DNA of 33,025 bases from a virus. Below the pieces are notes generated by a model. It saw only the letters and a list, made by a program, of their open reading frames with translations, ran no database searches and was not told where the DNA came from. Where the stretch lies: IMG/VR virus record IMGVR_UViG_3300032307_000547, positions 1 through 33,025 of that record. One strand, given 5' to 3'. Of this stretch, positions 6,997 through 15,610 are shown piece after piece (positions within the stretch are counted from its first letter, which is position 1; each line of letters starts with the position of its first letter). Position numbers and translations under genes: made by a program.

Positions 6997-7006
6997 CGTA
7001 TGTTTG
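6976..7006 (+). promoter_or_regulatory. promoter P3, overlapping terminator T3
   Basis: TTG at 6976-6978 inside the hairpin arm, 20 bases, TATGTTTG at 6999-7006. It is followed by GTAAGGTA as in P2 and P4, then by AACCCCTAA at 7024. It drives the nuclease/methyltransferase pair. Confidence 0.75.
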
Positions 7007-7045
7007 TAAGGTAGTGAGAGTTCAACCCCTAAAACGATAAAAATT

Positions 7046-7729
7046 ATGACATCCAATCAAAAATTAGAATTGAAAAAAATACTTACCGAGGTTGTAATAA
7101 ATCATTGGCAAAACTATCTCAAAAATAAGTTAAAAAAAGATCTTATAGGTGGTAAACTCAAAGCATGGGACACTCAGGGAGAAGATGTAGATTTTTTATT
7201 AGCATCAACTTTATCACGCTCTTATGACAGTTCTCGTGGAAATCTTTGGGAAAAGATTTTATTTGAAATTTCAACATATTATAATGATAAAACTTTTAAA
7301 AAGATAAAAGGTTTAAAATTAAAATCAAATGGAAAGGATTGGATTGTTGACCTTGCTTTTGAAAGAAATGGTAAAACCTATCTAATTGAATTAAAGTTGG
7401 GAGGCGAGTTAGATAATAAAAAAGCATTATCAGAAGCAAAGGCTTTATTTGAAAGAAAAAATGTATTACTTGAAAACAAAATTGCTTCAGATATTGAAAC
7501 TTATCTTGGAATTATTACTTTAAGTAATGGAGAAAATAATCCTACAGAGTGGAATATGGGAAGAGTGCAGTTGGGATTTGATAGAAGTGAAGTTTTTGTA
7601 GAAAGAGAATTATTTGACTTTGTATCCAATGATACTGATTTATTTGAATTTATAAAAACAGAAATACAGCCAATAGCTATGAGAGAATGGAAATTGGTAA
7701 AAGAAAAGATAAAATCAACATATTTATAA
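7046..7729 (+). CDS. putative PD-(D/E)XK restriction endonuclease
   Basis: A 227-aa soluble protein. The core reads DWIVDLAFERNGKTYLIELKLGG (98-120), the strand-turn-strand of a PD-(D/E)XK nuclease with D102 and E115-L-K117 as likely metal/catalytic residues; E70 in RGNLWEKILFE may be a further acidic residue. The length suits a Type II restriction enzyme. The strongest support is the neighbour: 27 bases downstream lies a Dam-type DNA adenine methyltransferase, the normal arrangement of a restriction-modification pair. The nuclease gene is first, behind its own promoter P3 and an AACCCC leader. It somewhat resembles the TdeIII-like group of restriction enzymes, but I am not sure of the subfamily and the target site cannot be read from the sequence. 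The alternative is a DNA-repair or host-DNA-degrading nuclease. Confidence 0.65.
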   Translation: MTSNQKLELKKILTEVVINHWQNYLKNKLKKDLIGGKLKAWDTQGEDVDFLLASTLSRSYDSSRGNLWEKILFEISTYYNDKTFKKIKGLKLKSNGKDWIVDLAFERNGKTYLIELKLGGELDNKKALSEAKALFERKNVLLENKIASDIETYLGIITLSNGENNPTEWNMGRVQLGFDRSEVFVERELFDFVSNDTDLFEFIKTEIQPIAMREWKLVKEKIKSTYL

Positions 7730-7756
7730 TAAACAACCATTTAAAAGATTGATACA

Positions 7757-8614
7757 ATGAAACCATTCTTTAAGTGGGCTGGGGGGAAGACTAAAGAGCT
7801 GCCCAAAATAAAACAATATCTCCCTAAAAAAATAAACACTTACTATGAACCTTTTGTAGGGGGTGGTGCTGCTTGGTTCGAATTAAATCACACACCATCT
7901 GTAATAAATGATAAATGGTTTGATGTTTATAATTTTTATACTCAACTTAAAGAAAATTCTGATATTTTAATTTCAAGATTACAAGACATAATAGAAAATT
8001 ACAATTGTATACATTTTGAAGGAATAAGTAAAGAAGAATTCTCCAATACCGCTGGTAAACTATATTATTATTACAGAGATAATACATTCGAAAATCCTAT
8101 TGATAAAGCTATTCAATTTTGGATTTTAAGACAATTATCTTTTAGTGGAATGAATAGATTTAATTCAAACGGAGAATATAATGTTCCATTTGGATGGTAT
8201 CAAAAATTAAGACAAATTGAATGGAGTGAAGAATTTCAATCTCTTTTTGAAAATACAACTATTTTAAATGTTGATTTTGAAGAATGTTTAAGTAATGTAG
8301 TAGAAAATGATTTTGTATTTTTAGATCCACCATATACAACTAAATTTAATAAATATTCACCGGATGGGTCTTTTACTCAAAATGATCAAATACGATTAGC
8401 GAATTGGTTTAGAAATTCTAAATCAAATAATATGATTATTATCAACAAAGATGATTTTACAACAGAATTGTATAGAGATTATATAGTTGAGGAATATGAT
8501 TATCGTTATTCGATAAAAGTTAGAGATAGAATTTCATCTGAGGCAAGTGAAATAAAGCACATAATCGCTACAAACTATAAAATAGAAAATAAATCTGGTG
8601 AATTTTTTACTTAA
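7757..8614 (+). CDS. dam: Dam-type (D12 class) DNA adenine-N6 methyltransferase
   Basis: A 285-aa protein with the full D12 layout: motif X KWAGGK (6-11), motif I YYEPFVGGGAAWFEL (29-43) for S-adenosylmethionine binding, the signature SFSGMNRFNSNGEYNVPFGWY (128-148) and catalytic motif IV DPPY at 190-193. The enzyme moves a methyl group from SAM to N6 of adenine in a short site, GATC in many relatives; the site here is unknown. It lies just after a PD-(D/E)XK nuclease, so its likely role is protecting phage DNA from that nuclease. It may also block host restriction. The codons are more AT-rich than in the replication genes, consistent with separate acquisition of the pair. Family assignment is firm. 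Confidence 0.93.
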   Translation: MKPFFKWAGGKTKELPKIKQYLPKKINTYYEPFVGGGAAWFELNHTPSVINDKWFDVYNFYTQLKENSDILISRLQDIIENYNCIHFEGISKEEFSNTAGKLYYYYRDNTFENPIDKAIQFWILRQLSFSGMNRFNSNGEYNVPFGWYQKLRQIEWSEEFQSLFENTTILNVDFEECLSNVVENDFVFLDPPYTTKFNKYSPDGSFTQNDQIRLANWFRNSKSNNMIIINKDDFTTELYRDYIVEEYDYRYSIKVRDRISSEASEIKHIIATNYKIENKSGEFFT

Positions 8615-8620
8615 AAACTT

Positions 8621-8651
8621 TTGGAATTCTGAATTATTTTTAGTATCTTTG
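8621..8651 (+). promoter_or_regulatory. promoter P6 for gene 32
   Basis: TTG at 8621-8623, 20 bases, TATCTTTG at 8644-8651, a full match without an overlapping hairpin. It lies 6 bases after the methyltransferase stop. The start of transcription would be near 8656, leaving a leader of about 100 bases before the gene 32 ATG, the longest leader in the window. Confidence 0.75.
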
Positions 8652-8675
8652 TATCATTAGTAATCACAGAAATCC

Positions 8676-8721
8676 AGGTTTTTGATATTTATATACGATG
8701 TGTAATCACATATTAAAACCT
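8676..8721 (+). promoter_or_regulatory. structured 5' leader of gene 32
   Basis: AGGTTTT (8676-8682) is complementary to AAAACCT (8715-8721), and inside them ATGTG (8698-8702) pairs with CACAT (8707-8711) around a TAAT loop. TAATCACA occurs twice (8661 and 8703), allowing an alternative pairing. The following 38 bases to the ATG are unstructured and AT-rich. In T4, gp32 represses its own translation by binding an upstream pseudoknot and then the unstructured start region. A similar control here is inferred from position and layout only. Confidence 0.45.
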
Positions 8722-8759
8722 AAAACAAATTAAATTATAAACCTTTAAATGTTAAAACT

Positions 8760-9590
8760 ATGGCTATTAACTTAGACGCAATCAGAGGTAGACTGAACAA
8801 ACTACAAAACACAACAGCTAAGACTGTAGAACAATGGAAACCAGCTCCTGGTAAACATCAAATCCGTTTAGTTCCTTACAAATTCAACAAAGAAAACCCT
8901 TTTATTGAATTGTTTTTTCACTACGGAATTAATAACAAAACTTATCTATCACCAATTTCATTCGGACGAAAAGATCCTATCGTTGAATTCGCTGAAAAGT
9001 TGAAAAGAATGGGCGATAAGGAAGATTGGAGAGCTGCAAAGAAAATGGAGCCAAAACTTAGAACTTTCGTACCAGTATTGGTAAGAGGTGAAGAAGGAGA
9101 AGGAGTTCGTTTTTGGGGATTTGGTAAGACTGTGTATCAAGAAATCTTAGGATACATTGCAGATCCTGATTACGGAGATATTACTGATGCACATGGAGGA
9201 AGAGATATCGTTGTTGAAATTGTTTCAGCGGAAGATAGTGGAACTTCATATCCAGTAACAACTATTAGAGTTAAACCAAAAGAAACTCCACTTGCTGATA
9301 CAAAAGAGCAAGTTGATAAGTTCTTAAATGAACAGAAAAACATTACAGACCTGTATCAAGAACTTTCTTATGAAGAATTGAAAGGTGTATTGGAAAGTTG
9401 GTTAAACCCATCTGCAACTAATGATGATGGAGTAGAAGCTGTATCTACTGAAGAACTTTCTAAAGCAGTACCATCTAATACCTCTAAAACGGATGATGAT
9501 ACTGAAGCAACTCCTGCTCCAAAAGCGGAAGCACCAACTAAAAAATTAGATGATGTAGCTGCCGCATTTGATGACCTATTCAATTCTTAA
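8760..9590 (+). CDS. 32: single-stranded DNA-binding protein, gp32-like
   Basis: A 276-aa protein. Layout as in T4 gp32: a basic N-terminal helix (AINLDAIRGRLNKLQ) for cooperative self-contact, an OB-fold core (about 25-205) with WKPAPGKHQIRLVPY, LSPISFGRKDPIVEFAEKL and RFWGFGKTVYQEILGYI, a Ser/Thr/Asp/Pro/Ala-rich linker, and an acidic C-terminal tail ending DVAAAFDDLFNS. That tail binds other replication and recombination proteins in the family. The protein contains no cysteine, so the zinc site of T4 gp32 (His plus three Cys) is absent. It coats ssDNA during replication, recombination and repair. It is followed 12 bases later by uvsX, its functional partner. Start at ATG 8760; the ATG at 8749 is out of frame and meets a stop. 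Confidence 0.9.
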   Translation: MAINLDAIRGRLNKLQNTTAKTVEQWKPAPGKHQIRLVPYKFNKENPFIELFFHYGINNKTYLSPISFGRKDPIVEFAEKLKRMGDKEDWRAAKKMEPKLRTFVPVLVRGEEGEGVRFWGFGKTVYQEILGYIADPDYGDITDAHGGRDIVVEIVSAEDSGTSYPVTTIRVKPKETPLADTKEQVDKFLNEQKNITDLYQELSYEELKGVLESWLNPSATNDDGVEAVSTEELSKAVPSNTSKTDDDTEATPAPKAEAPTKKLDDVAAAFDDLFNS

Positions 9591-9602
9591 TAACCAAAAC
9601 TT

Positions 9603-10724
9603 ATGGCGAAAGCAACTAAGGAAGTGGACTTGGCGGAAATACTCGCCGAGTCCCTTAACAAACAATCAAAAGACCAGAGAGTAGCATTCTTTTTGGACAA
9701 CAATGACTCCCCTACGAATGTAGAAGGTTGGATTTCAACCGGAGCATCAATGTTGGATGTGGCAATCTCTAATAGACCTTATGGGGGTTTGCCAGTTGGT
9801 AGAATTACCGAAATTACTGGATTGGAACAAAGTGGTAAATCATTGGTATCAGCACACTTACTTGCCGAAACTCAAAAGTTAGGTGGTATTGCTGTACTAA
9901 TTGATACTGAAAATGCAGTAAGTAGGGAGTTCTTAGAAGCCATTGGAGTAGATACATCAAAGTTACTATATGTAGCAGCTGAAACTGTTGAGCAATGTTT
10001 TGAGTATACTGAAACCATTATTGAGAAAGTAAGAACTCAATCAAAGGATAAGTTTGTAACAATCGTTGTTGACTCAGTAGCAGCAGCATCAACTGAAAAG
10101 GAGATGGAAGCAGATTATGGTAAGGATGGTTACGCTACCGATAAAGCAATTATCATTTCCAAAGCAATGCGTAAAATCACAAACCTTATTGGTAGACAGA
10201 AAATCACTTTGGTTTTCACAAATCAATTAAGACAGAAGATGAACGCAATGCCGTTTTCTGACCCTTGGACAACAAGTGGTGGTAAGGCAATTGCCTTCCA
10301 CGCTTCGGTTCGTTTGAGATTAAAGAGTATGGGAACGATTAAGGCTAAAGAAAATGGTAACGATAGAATTGTAGGTATTAAGGTTCGTTGTCAAGTGGTA
10401 AAAAATCGTATGGGTCCACCGTTGCGTTCAGCAGATTTTGATATCTTCTTTGATAGAGGTATTGATAACTACGGAGCTTGGTTGGGAATGATGAAAGAAA
10501 ATGGAATTGTGAAGCAGAGTGGAGCTTGGTATGAATATACTGATATTGATACTGGTGAAGTTATTAAGTTTCAGGCAAAAGATTTTCCTTCTACATTAGA
10601 AAGCAATACGGAAGTTAAAGAACAAATCTATAAGAGGATTTGTGAGGCAACAATTTTACAATACAAAAAAGACTCATTAGATACTGATAATCTGGTTATA
10701 GACTCAGAAGTTATCGGTGATTAA
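9603..10724 (+). CDS. uvsX: RecA/UvsX-family recombinase
   Basis: A 373-aa protein with the RecA-type ATPase core: GRITEITGLEQSGKS holds the Walker A motif GLEQSGKS (73-80), AVLIDTENAVSREF follows, VTIVVDSVAAAS is the Walker B strand, and TLVFTNQLRQKMN (near 200) is the L2/Gln switch region that couples ATP to DNA. It forms filaments on ssDNA and catalyses strand exchange; in T4 this also starts recombination-dependent replication with gp32 and UvsY. No UvsY is recognised here. Length is close to T4 UvsX (about 390). It lies between gp32 and the 81-aa gene in what looks like one operon from P6. Confidence 0.92.
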   Translation: MAKATKEVDLAEILAESLNKQSKDQRVAFFLDNNDSPTNVEGWISTGASMLDVAISNRPYGGLPVGRITEITGLEQSGKSLVSAHLLAETQKLGGIAVLIDTENAVSREFLEAIGVDTSKLLYVAAETVEQCFEYTETIIEKVRTQSKDKFVTIVVDSVAAASTEKEMEADYGKDGYATDKAIIISKAMRKITNLIGRQKITLVFTNQLRQKMNAMPFSDPWTTSGGKAIAFHASVRLRLKSMGTIKAKENGNDRIVGIKVRCQVVKNRMGPPLRSADFDIFFDRGIDNYGAWLGMMKENGIVKQSGAWYEYTDIDTGEVIKFQAKDFPSTLESNTEVKEQIYKRICEATILQYKKDSLDTDNLVIDSEVIGD

Positions 10725-10739
10725 TTAAAATAATAAGTT

Positions 10740-10985
10740 ATGAATAAGCATTTAATAACAATGTTACGAACATCCGCTGAAGCTGATAAAGCTAAAGCAC
10801 TACTAACTTTGGACCTTTTGGGTAATACTGGAGTAGGTATTGGTGATCATTCTACAAAAGATTTCTACGAAAACGCTGAGGAAGCACTTACAATGTTGGT
10901 AGATGCTGATGATAGATTGAAAGCAATTGAGAGATACTTTGGTAATCCAAGTGTTACTTACACTGCAACAACAACAGCTCTATAA
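10740..10985 (+). CDS. small conserved phage protein between uvsX and rnh, 81 aa
   Basis: A soluble helical protein. The central segment AKALLTLDLLGNTGVGIGDHSTKDFYENAEEALTMLVDADDRLKAIERYF (about 19-67) reads as a compact domain that I recall as recurring in T4-type marine phages, always uncharacterised. Its TAA overlaps the ATG of the RNase H gene (TAATG), so the two are probably translationally coupled. The association with recombination/replication genes suggests a helper role; this is inference. Confidence 0.65.
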   Translation: MNKHLITMLRTSAEADKAKALLTLDLLGNTGVGIGDHSTKDFYENAEEALTMLVDADDRLKAIERYFGNPSVTYTATTTAL

Positions 10986-12031
10986 TGAAGGAACTATACA
11001 AAAAATTACTAAATCAAGTTGAAGAGGAGCATAAAACTAACAACTTGAGGGTAAGAAATAGTAAAGTACTAATTATAGATGGACTAAACACATTCATTCG
11101 TAGCTGGACAACAAATCCAGCTATGAATGAAAATGGTGAGCACATCGGAGGTGTGGTTGGTTCATTAAACTCAATAGGGTTCCAAATAAGAGAGTTTAAC
11201 CCTACTAGAGTTATCCTTATTTTTGATGGAAAGGGTGGTTCTCAATCCCGTAAAAAAATATATGAGGGGTATAAATCCGATAGAGGCAAGAACCGCTTTA
11301 GAGTAAATCGTCAGTATCCTGAAATGATGGATCAGGAAGAGGAGTCTGTTTCTATGAGAAGACAGTTGATGTGGTTGATTGATATATTACATTATCTACC
11401 AATAACAACTATGATTTTTGATGGAATGGAAGCGGATGATGCAATAGCATATATTTCAACCGAACTTATTGGTGAAGATGAAGAGTGTGTGATAGCATCA
11501 ACTGATAAAGATTTCTTACAACTGGTGAATGATAGGACGAAAGTATATTCTTCCACAAAGAAAAAGTATTACGATAGAGACGTATTCTTTAAGGAATGGG
11601 GGATGTATCCTGAAAACTTTTTATTGTTCCGAACATTAGATGGTGATAGTTCAGATAATGTTCCTGGAATAAAAGGATGTGGTATCAAAACCGTGTTAAA
11701 AAGGTTTCCACAACTTACCGAAAACAGAGAGGTAACTTTTGATGAATTTTTCCAAATTTGCGAAAACAATTCTAACGATAAAATAAAATTATATAAGGAT
11801 ATATTGGATAATAAAGATGTTGTATTGAGAAATCAAAAAATAATGTCCTTAAAGGAACCCTCAATTACAATACACAACAGATTAAAAGTAAAAGATAGGT
11901 ATGATGAGGAGAATACCAAGTTTGATAAAATTGAGTTCTTAAAAGTTGGAATGAAATATAAAATCCTCCAAAATTGGAAAGATATAAACTCTTGGTTGAA
12001 TAGTACATTTTCCAATATAATAGTTAAATAA
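10985..12031 (+). CDS. rnh: T4 RNase H-like 5'-3' exonuclease (FEN family)
   Basis: A 348-aa protein. PIN/FEN domain: LIIDGLNTFIRS (29-40, D32), the helical arch region (GYKSDRGKNRFR), FDGMEADDAIAYI with the E-x-x-D-D metal ligands, ASTDKDFLQLV with two further Asp, then the helix-3-turn-helix GDSSDNVPGIKGCGIKTVLK that binds duplex DNA. The acidic cluster for two metals is complete. The enzyme removes RNA primers and flaps from Okazaki fragments together with gp32. The C-terminal 100 residues are helical as in the family. The ATG at 10985 overlaps the previous stop. The helicase gene follows after 16 bases. Confidence 0.9.
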   Translation: MKELYKKLLNQVEEEHKTNNLRVRNSKVLIIDGLNTFIRSWTTNPAMNENGEHIGGVVGSLNSIGFQIREFNPTRVILIFDGKGGSQSRKKIYEGYKSDRGKNRFRVNRQYPEMMDQEEESVSMRRQLMWLIDILHYLPITTMIFDGMEADDAIAYISTELIGEDEECVIASTDKDFLQLVNDRTKVYSSTKKKYYDRDVFFKEWGMYPENFLLFRTLDGDSSDNVPGIKGCGIKTVLKRFPQLTENREVTFDEFFQICENNSNDKIKLYKDILDNKDVVLRNQKIMSLKEPSITIHNRLKVKDRYDEENTKFDKIEFLKVGMKYKILQNWKDINSWLNSTFSNIIVK

Positions 12032-12047
12032 AAAAAGATATATAAAT

Positions 12048-13406
12048 ATGCAGGATACATTATCCAAATATGGTCAATCTTTTCAGACAAAGGTAATTTC
12101 AGCACTTATAACCGATGTACGATTAGTAGATACTTTGCACGAAGTAATACATACAAAGTTTTTTGAGTCTGAAGCGAATAAGTGGATAGTAGAACATATA
12201 GTAGAGTATTATAACCAATATAAATCAGTTCCATCATTAGACGTATTTAAGGTAGAGGTTTCCAAATTGGATGACAAATCTACTCAAAAAAATATCGTAG
12301 AGCAATTAAAGCAGGTATTTACATCTATTGGTGATGCGGATTTGCAATATGTAAAGGATGAGTTTAGTTCATTTTGTATAAATCAAAACCTAAAAAATGT
12401 AATCGTACAATCGGTAGATTTACTAAAAGCTGGAAATTACGATAGAATTAAAGAATTGGTTGATAAGGCAATGAAAGTTGGTGTAGAAGCTGATTTGGGT
12501 ATGGATTATGTATTGGATTTTGATGCAAGAACTGATGAAATAAACCGTTCAACTATACCTACTGATTGGGATACTATAAACGATTTGATGGATGGTGGTC
12601 TAGGACCTGGTGAATTAGGAGTTGTGGTTGCACCTTCTGGCGTTGGTAAGACTTGGGTGTTGTGTGCATTAGGTGCAGCAGCAATTAGAGCAGGTAAGAC
12701 GGTGGTTCACTATTCAATGGAGTTGTCCGAAAAATATGTGGGTAGTAGATATGATACGGTATTTACACAAATACCATCTGCAGATTTACCAAACAAAAAG
12801 GATGATGTTAAAGATAAAATCCGTAAATTAAAAGGTAAGTTGATTATCAAATACTTTCCACCAAAAGGAGTATCTACTAAAAAGTTGGAAGCACATATTG
12901 AAAAGATGACTGCAGCTGGAAATAAACCAGACCTGATTATTGTGGATTACGCAGACCTTCTTCTTTCACATACAAATAAAAGTGATAGCACTTATGGAGA
13001 GCAGGGTGGTGTGTATATTGAGTTGAGAGGTTTGGGTGGAGAGTTGGGTATTCCAATTTGGACAGCATCCCAAACAAACCGAACTGGTATAGATGCGGAA
13101 GTAATTGAAGCAGATAAAATCGCGGACAGTTACGCAAAAGTAATGAATGCAGATTTTATTATGAGTTTGAGTAGAAAATCCAAAGATAAGTTAAATAATA
13201 CTGCAAGGATGCACATTATGAAAAACAGATTTGGACAAGATGGAATTACCTTCCCTTGCAAAATGGATACCAACAAAGGTGTATTAGAGGTATATACCGC
13301 AACTTCATCGGACGGGATAATTGCGAGTAAGGAAAGTAAAAATGGGGAAGTGATGGAAAAACAACTACTTCACAAAAAGTATGTTGAAAACATAGATATG
13401 GGATAA
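12048..13406 (+). CDS. 41: replicative DNA helicase, DnaB/gp41-like
   Basis: A 452-aa protein. N-terminal helical domain (1-150), then the RecA-like SF4 domain: Walker A APSGVGKT (195-202), HYSMELSEKYVGSR (221-234) with the conserved Glu, Walker B LIIVDYADLL (296-305), and PIWTASQTNRTG carrying the Gln/Arg sensor, followed by HIMKNRFGQDG, the arginine-finger region. It forms a ring and moves 5' to 3' on the lagging strand, unwinding DNA ahead of the polymerase. Length matches T4 gp41 (475). The primase partner (gp61) and the loader (gp59) are not seen in the window. A DNA methyltransferase follows after 3 bases. Confidence 0.92.
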   Translation: MQDTLSKYGQSFQTKVISALITDVRLVDTLHEVIHTKFFESEANKWIVEHIVEYYNQYKSVPSLDVFKVEVSKLDDKSTQKNIVEQLKQVFTSIGDADLQYVKDEFSSFCINQNLKNVIVQSVDLLKAGNYDRIKELVDKAMKVGVEADLGMDYVLDFDARTDEINRSTIPTDWDTINDLMDGGLGPGELGVVVAPSGVGKTWVLCALGAAAIRAGKTVVHYSMELSEKYVGSRYDTVFTQIPSADLPNKKDDVKDKIRKLKGKLIIKYFPPKGVSTKKLEAHIEKMTAAGNKPDLIIVDYADLLLSHTNKSDSTYGEQGGVYIELRGLGGELGIPIWTASQTNRTGIDAEVIEADKIADSYAKVMNADFIMSLSRKSKDKLNNTARMHIMKNRFGQDGITFPCKMDTNKGVLEVYTATSSDGIIASKESKNGEVMEKQLLHKKYVENIDMG

Positions 13407-13409
13407 TTT

Positions 13410-14501
13410 ATGAAATTGTTACTAGGAGATTGTTTAGATAAACTTAAAGAATTAGATAATAATTCAGTGGATAGTATTGTTACTGATCCTCCCTACGGAT
13501 TATCATTTATGTCCAAAGATTGGGATAAGGTAAAAGCAACCAAAGAAACCAAATCACAAGTTGTTAAAGGTTTAGGAGCAGGTATGAAAATGACTACCCT
13601 CGCTGATAACATTGAGTTTGAGAAATGGGTAACCGAATGGTCTATTGAATGTTACAGAGTTCTAAAACCAGGTGGTTATATGTTGGCATTTGGTGGGAGT
13701 AGAATGTATCACCGATTGGCAAGTGGTGTGGAAAATGCTGGATTTGAGATTAGAGATCAAATGATGTGGGTATATGGTAGTGGGTTTCCTAAATCTATGA
13801 ACTTAGGACATAAGATAGATGAATATCAAGGTTGGGGAACTGCTCTTAAACCTGCTCACGAACCTATTGTAATGGGGAGAAAACCTATAAGTGAAAAAAC
13901 GGTAGCAGGTAATGTGTTAGAGTGGGGAACTGGTGGAATAAACATAGATGGCTGTAGGATTGAAACTGATGAAGAACTTGGTAGGTTTCAAATAGATGGA
14001 AATGGACCACTCTCACCAAAACATGGTTTCAACAATAATAATATGAGTAAGGGTGATAAGTTTATTGAAGGTAATCCAAATGGTAGATTTCCTGCAAACA
14101 TAATCTTTGATGAAGAAGCAGGTAAGATATTGGATGAGCAAATTGAAGGTGGAGCATCTCGTTTCTTCTATTGTCCAAAAACCAACAAGAATGATAGAAA
14201 TGAAGGTAACATACATCCAACCGTAAAACCAACTGATTTGATGGCATATCTTATTCGTTTAGTAACACCTAAAGGAGGTATAGTTCTTGACCCATTTATG
14301 GGTTCTGGTTCTACTGGTAAGGCAGCAGTGAGGGAAGGTATGAACTTTATTGGTATAGAAAGAGAAACTGAATACTTTGAGATTGCTAAATCAAGAATTG
14401 AGTCCGAAAAGAAAAACCCAATTATAGTAAAAACACCATCTGGAAAAAAAGTGGAAGTAGAAAAGAAAGTTGAAGAAAAAGTAAATCAGTTTTTTGGGTG
14501 A
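13410..14501 (+). CDS. DNA methyltransferase, DPPY type (beta-class order)
   Basis: A 363-aa protein. Catalytic motif IV TDPPYGL at 25-31 comes near the N-terminus; the SAM-binding motif I DPFMGSGSTG (about 293-302) lies near the C-terminus, followed by IGIERETEYFEIAKSRI. This order (IV before I) is the beta class. DPPY usually means N6-adenine, although N4-cytosine cannot be excluded. The insert about 140-260 (EWGTGGINIDGCRI, NGRFPANIIFD, ASRFFYCPK) is the target-recognition part seen in many phage orphan methyltransferases. No restriction partner is adjacent, so it probably protects phage DNA from host restriction. The C-terminal 30 residues are Lys/Glu/Val-rich. Its stop overlaps the GTG start of the next methyltransferase. 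Confidence 0.88.
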   Translation: MKLLLGDCLDKLKELDNNSVDSIVTDPPYGLSFMSKDWDKVKATKETKSQVVKGLGAGMKMTTLADNIEFEKWVTEWSIECYRVLKPGGYMLAFGGSRMYHRLASGVENAGFEIRDQMMWVYGSGFPKSMNLGHKIDEYQGWGTALKPAHEPIVMGRKPISEKTVAGNVLEWGTGGINIDGCRIETDEELGRFQIDGNGPLSPKHGFNNNNMSKGDKFIEGNPNGRFPANIIFDEEAGKILDEQIEGGASRFFYCPKTNKNDRNEGNIHPTVKPTDLMAYLIRLVTPKGGIVLDPFMGSGSTGKAAVREGMNFIGIERETEYFEIAKSRIESEKKNPIIVKTPSGKKVEVEKKVEEKVNQFFG

Positions 14502-15565
14502 GCATAAATTATCAAACATTCGCTAGATTTGTTGAAGTTGATGAACTGGATTTAGAGTATCAAAGGATTACATCTAACATATATGATGTAGTAGATGTAG
14601 ATGCTGCACTAGAAACTATATTCCAATACCACCGAAGAAAGGGATTTCCACATTACAATATACCAAATCACAAACGATTAGATGCTCTAAAAACTCTAAA
14701 AGATTTTGATGAAACTACTATATACAAAGATGGAAAGTTAGATCAAACAATGCATGGATTATCCCTAGCTTGGAGTTATTTTCCACATTGGGTAGAAGTT
14801 GAGTGTGGGAATAATACAATGAAACCCATGGATTATTGGAATGATGATACCAAACTCAAAGAAGTAATCCGTAAGACTTGGAACTGGCAAACCAAACATG
14901 GAAATGGGGTATTTACCTTAAACAGGTTGAGACAAAACTTTAAGATATATGGTGGTAATCAGTCTGTATCCAACTTTAGACCATCGGTTGCAAAATGGAT
15001 ATACAACGAATATGCGAGTGGTGGTGTGATATGGGATATGAGTTGTGGTTGGGGTGGTAGATTAGTTGGATTTTTGGCATCAAATGCTAAGCAGTATATT
15101 GGAACTGAACCATCTACAAAAACTTATGAGGGATTACTAAAACTGAATGAGGATATAAATGATGGTAGTAAATCCGTCCAAATCCATATGTTAGGTTCGG
15201 AAGTCTTCCAACCCGAAAAGGATAGTTTGGATTTATGTTTTACATCACCTCCATATTTTGATACAGAAAAGTATAGTGATGAACCAACCCAGTCTTACAA
15301 AAAATACCCAACAAAAGATAAATGGGTAAATGAGTTTTTGAGAAATACTATGGAAAATTGTTACTATGGGTTGAAGGATGAAAAGTATATGTTGATAAAC
15401 ATTGCGAACACTCCTAAATACAAAGATATAGAAGAAAAAACAATTGAAATTGGGGAAACTATCGGCTTCAAACATACTGATACTCTGTATCTTATTTTAT
15501 CATCTGTAGCGGGTAAGGGTATCAAATTAGAACCCATTTTTGTGTTCAAAAAAATATTCAACTGA
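14498..15565 (+). CDS. TSPPYF-motif DNA methyltransferase, paralogue A
   Basis: A 355-aa protein starting at GTG 14498, whose bases overlap the previous stop (GTGA). The SAM-binding region IWDMSCGWGGRLVGF (178-192) with YIGTEP (200-205) precedes catalytic FTSPPYF (248-254), followed by DTEKYSDEPTQS. The same three elements, in this order, recur in the genes at 23853 and 29048, so these are paralogues with very different N-terminal regions. SPPY is typical of N4-cytosine methyltransferases. The N-terminal 170 residues, unlike the other two, may set DNA target. It is probably co-expressed with the DPPY enzyme. An unusual base modification rather than plain methylation is possible. Confidence 0.75.
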   Translation: MSINYQTFARFVEVDELDLEYQRITSNIYDVVDVDAALETIFQYHRRKGFPHYNIPNHKRLDALKTLKDFDETTIYKDGKLDQTMHGLSLAWSYFPHWVEVECGNNTMKPMDYWNDDTKLKEVIRKTWNWQTKHGNGVFTLNRLRQNFKIYGGNQSVSNFRPSVAKWIYNEYASGGVIWDMSCGWGGRLVGFLASNAKQYIGTEPSTKTYEGLLKLNEDINDGSKSVQIHMLGSEVFQPEKDSLDLCFTSPPYFDTEKYSDEPTQSYKKYPTKDKWVNEFLRNTMENCYYGLKDEKYMLINIANTPKYKDIEEKTIEIGETIGFKHTDTLYLILSSVAGKGIKLEPIFVFKKIFN

Positions 15566-15610
15566 TAGTTAGAGTGTTGTAAAAATGTGGAAAAATAAAC
15601 AAAAATATCT

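Noticed and set aside
12041-12048. T4 late promoter-like TATAAATA before the helicase
   Set aside because: A single AT-rich octamer touching the ATG of an early-type gene; there is no matching set at other genes, and TATTTATA near 326 and 8686 would point the other way.
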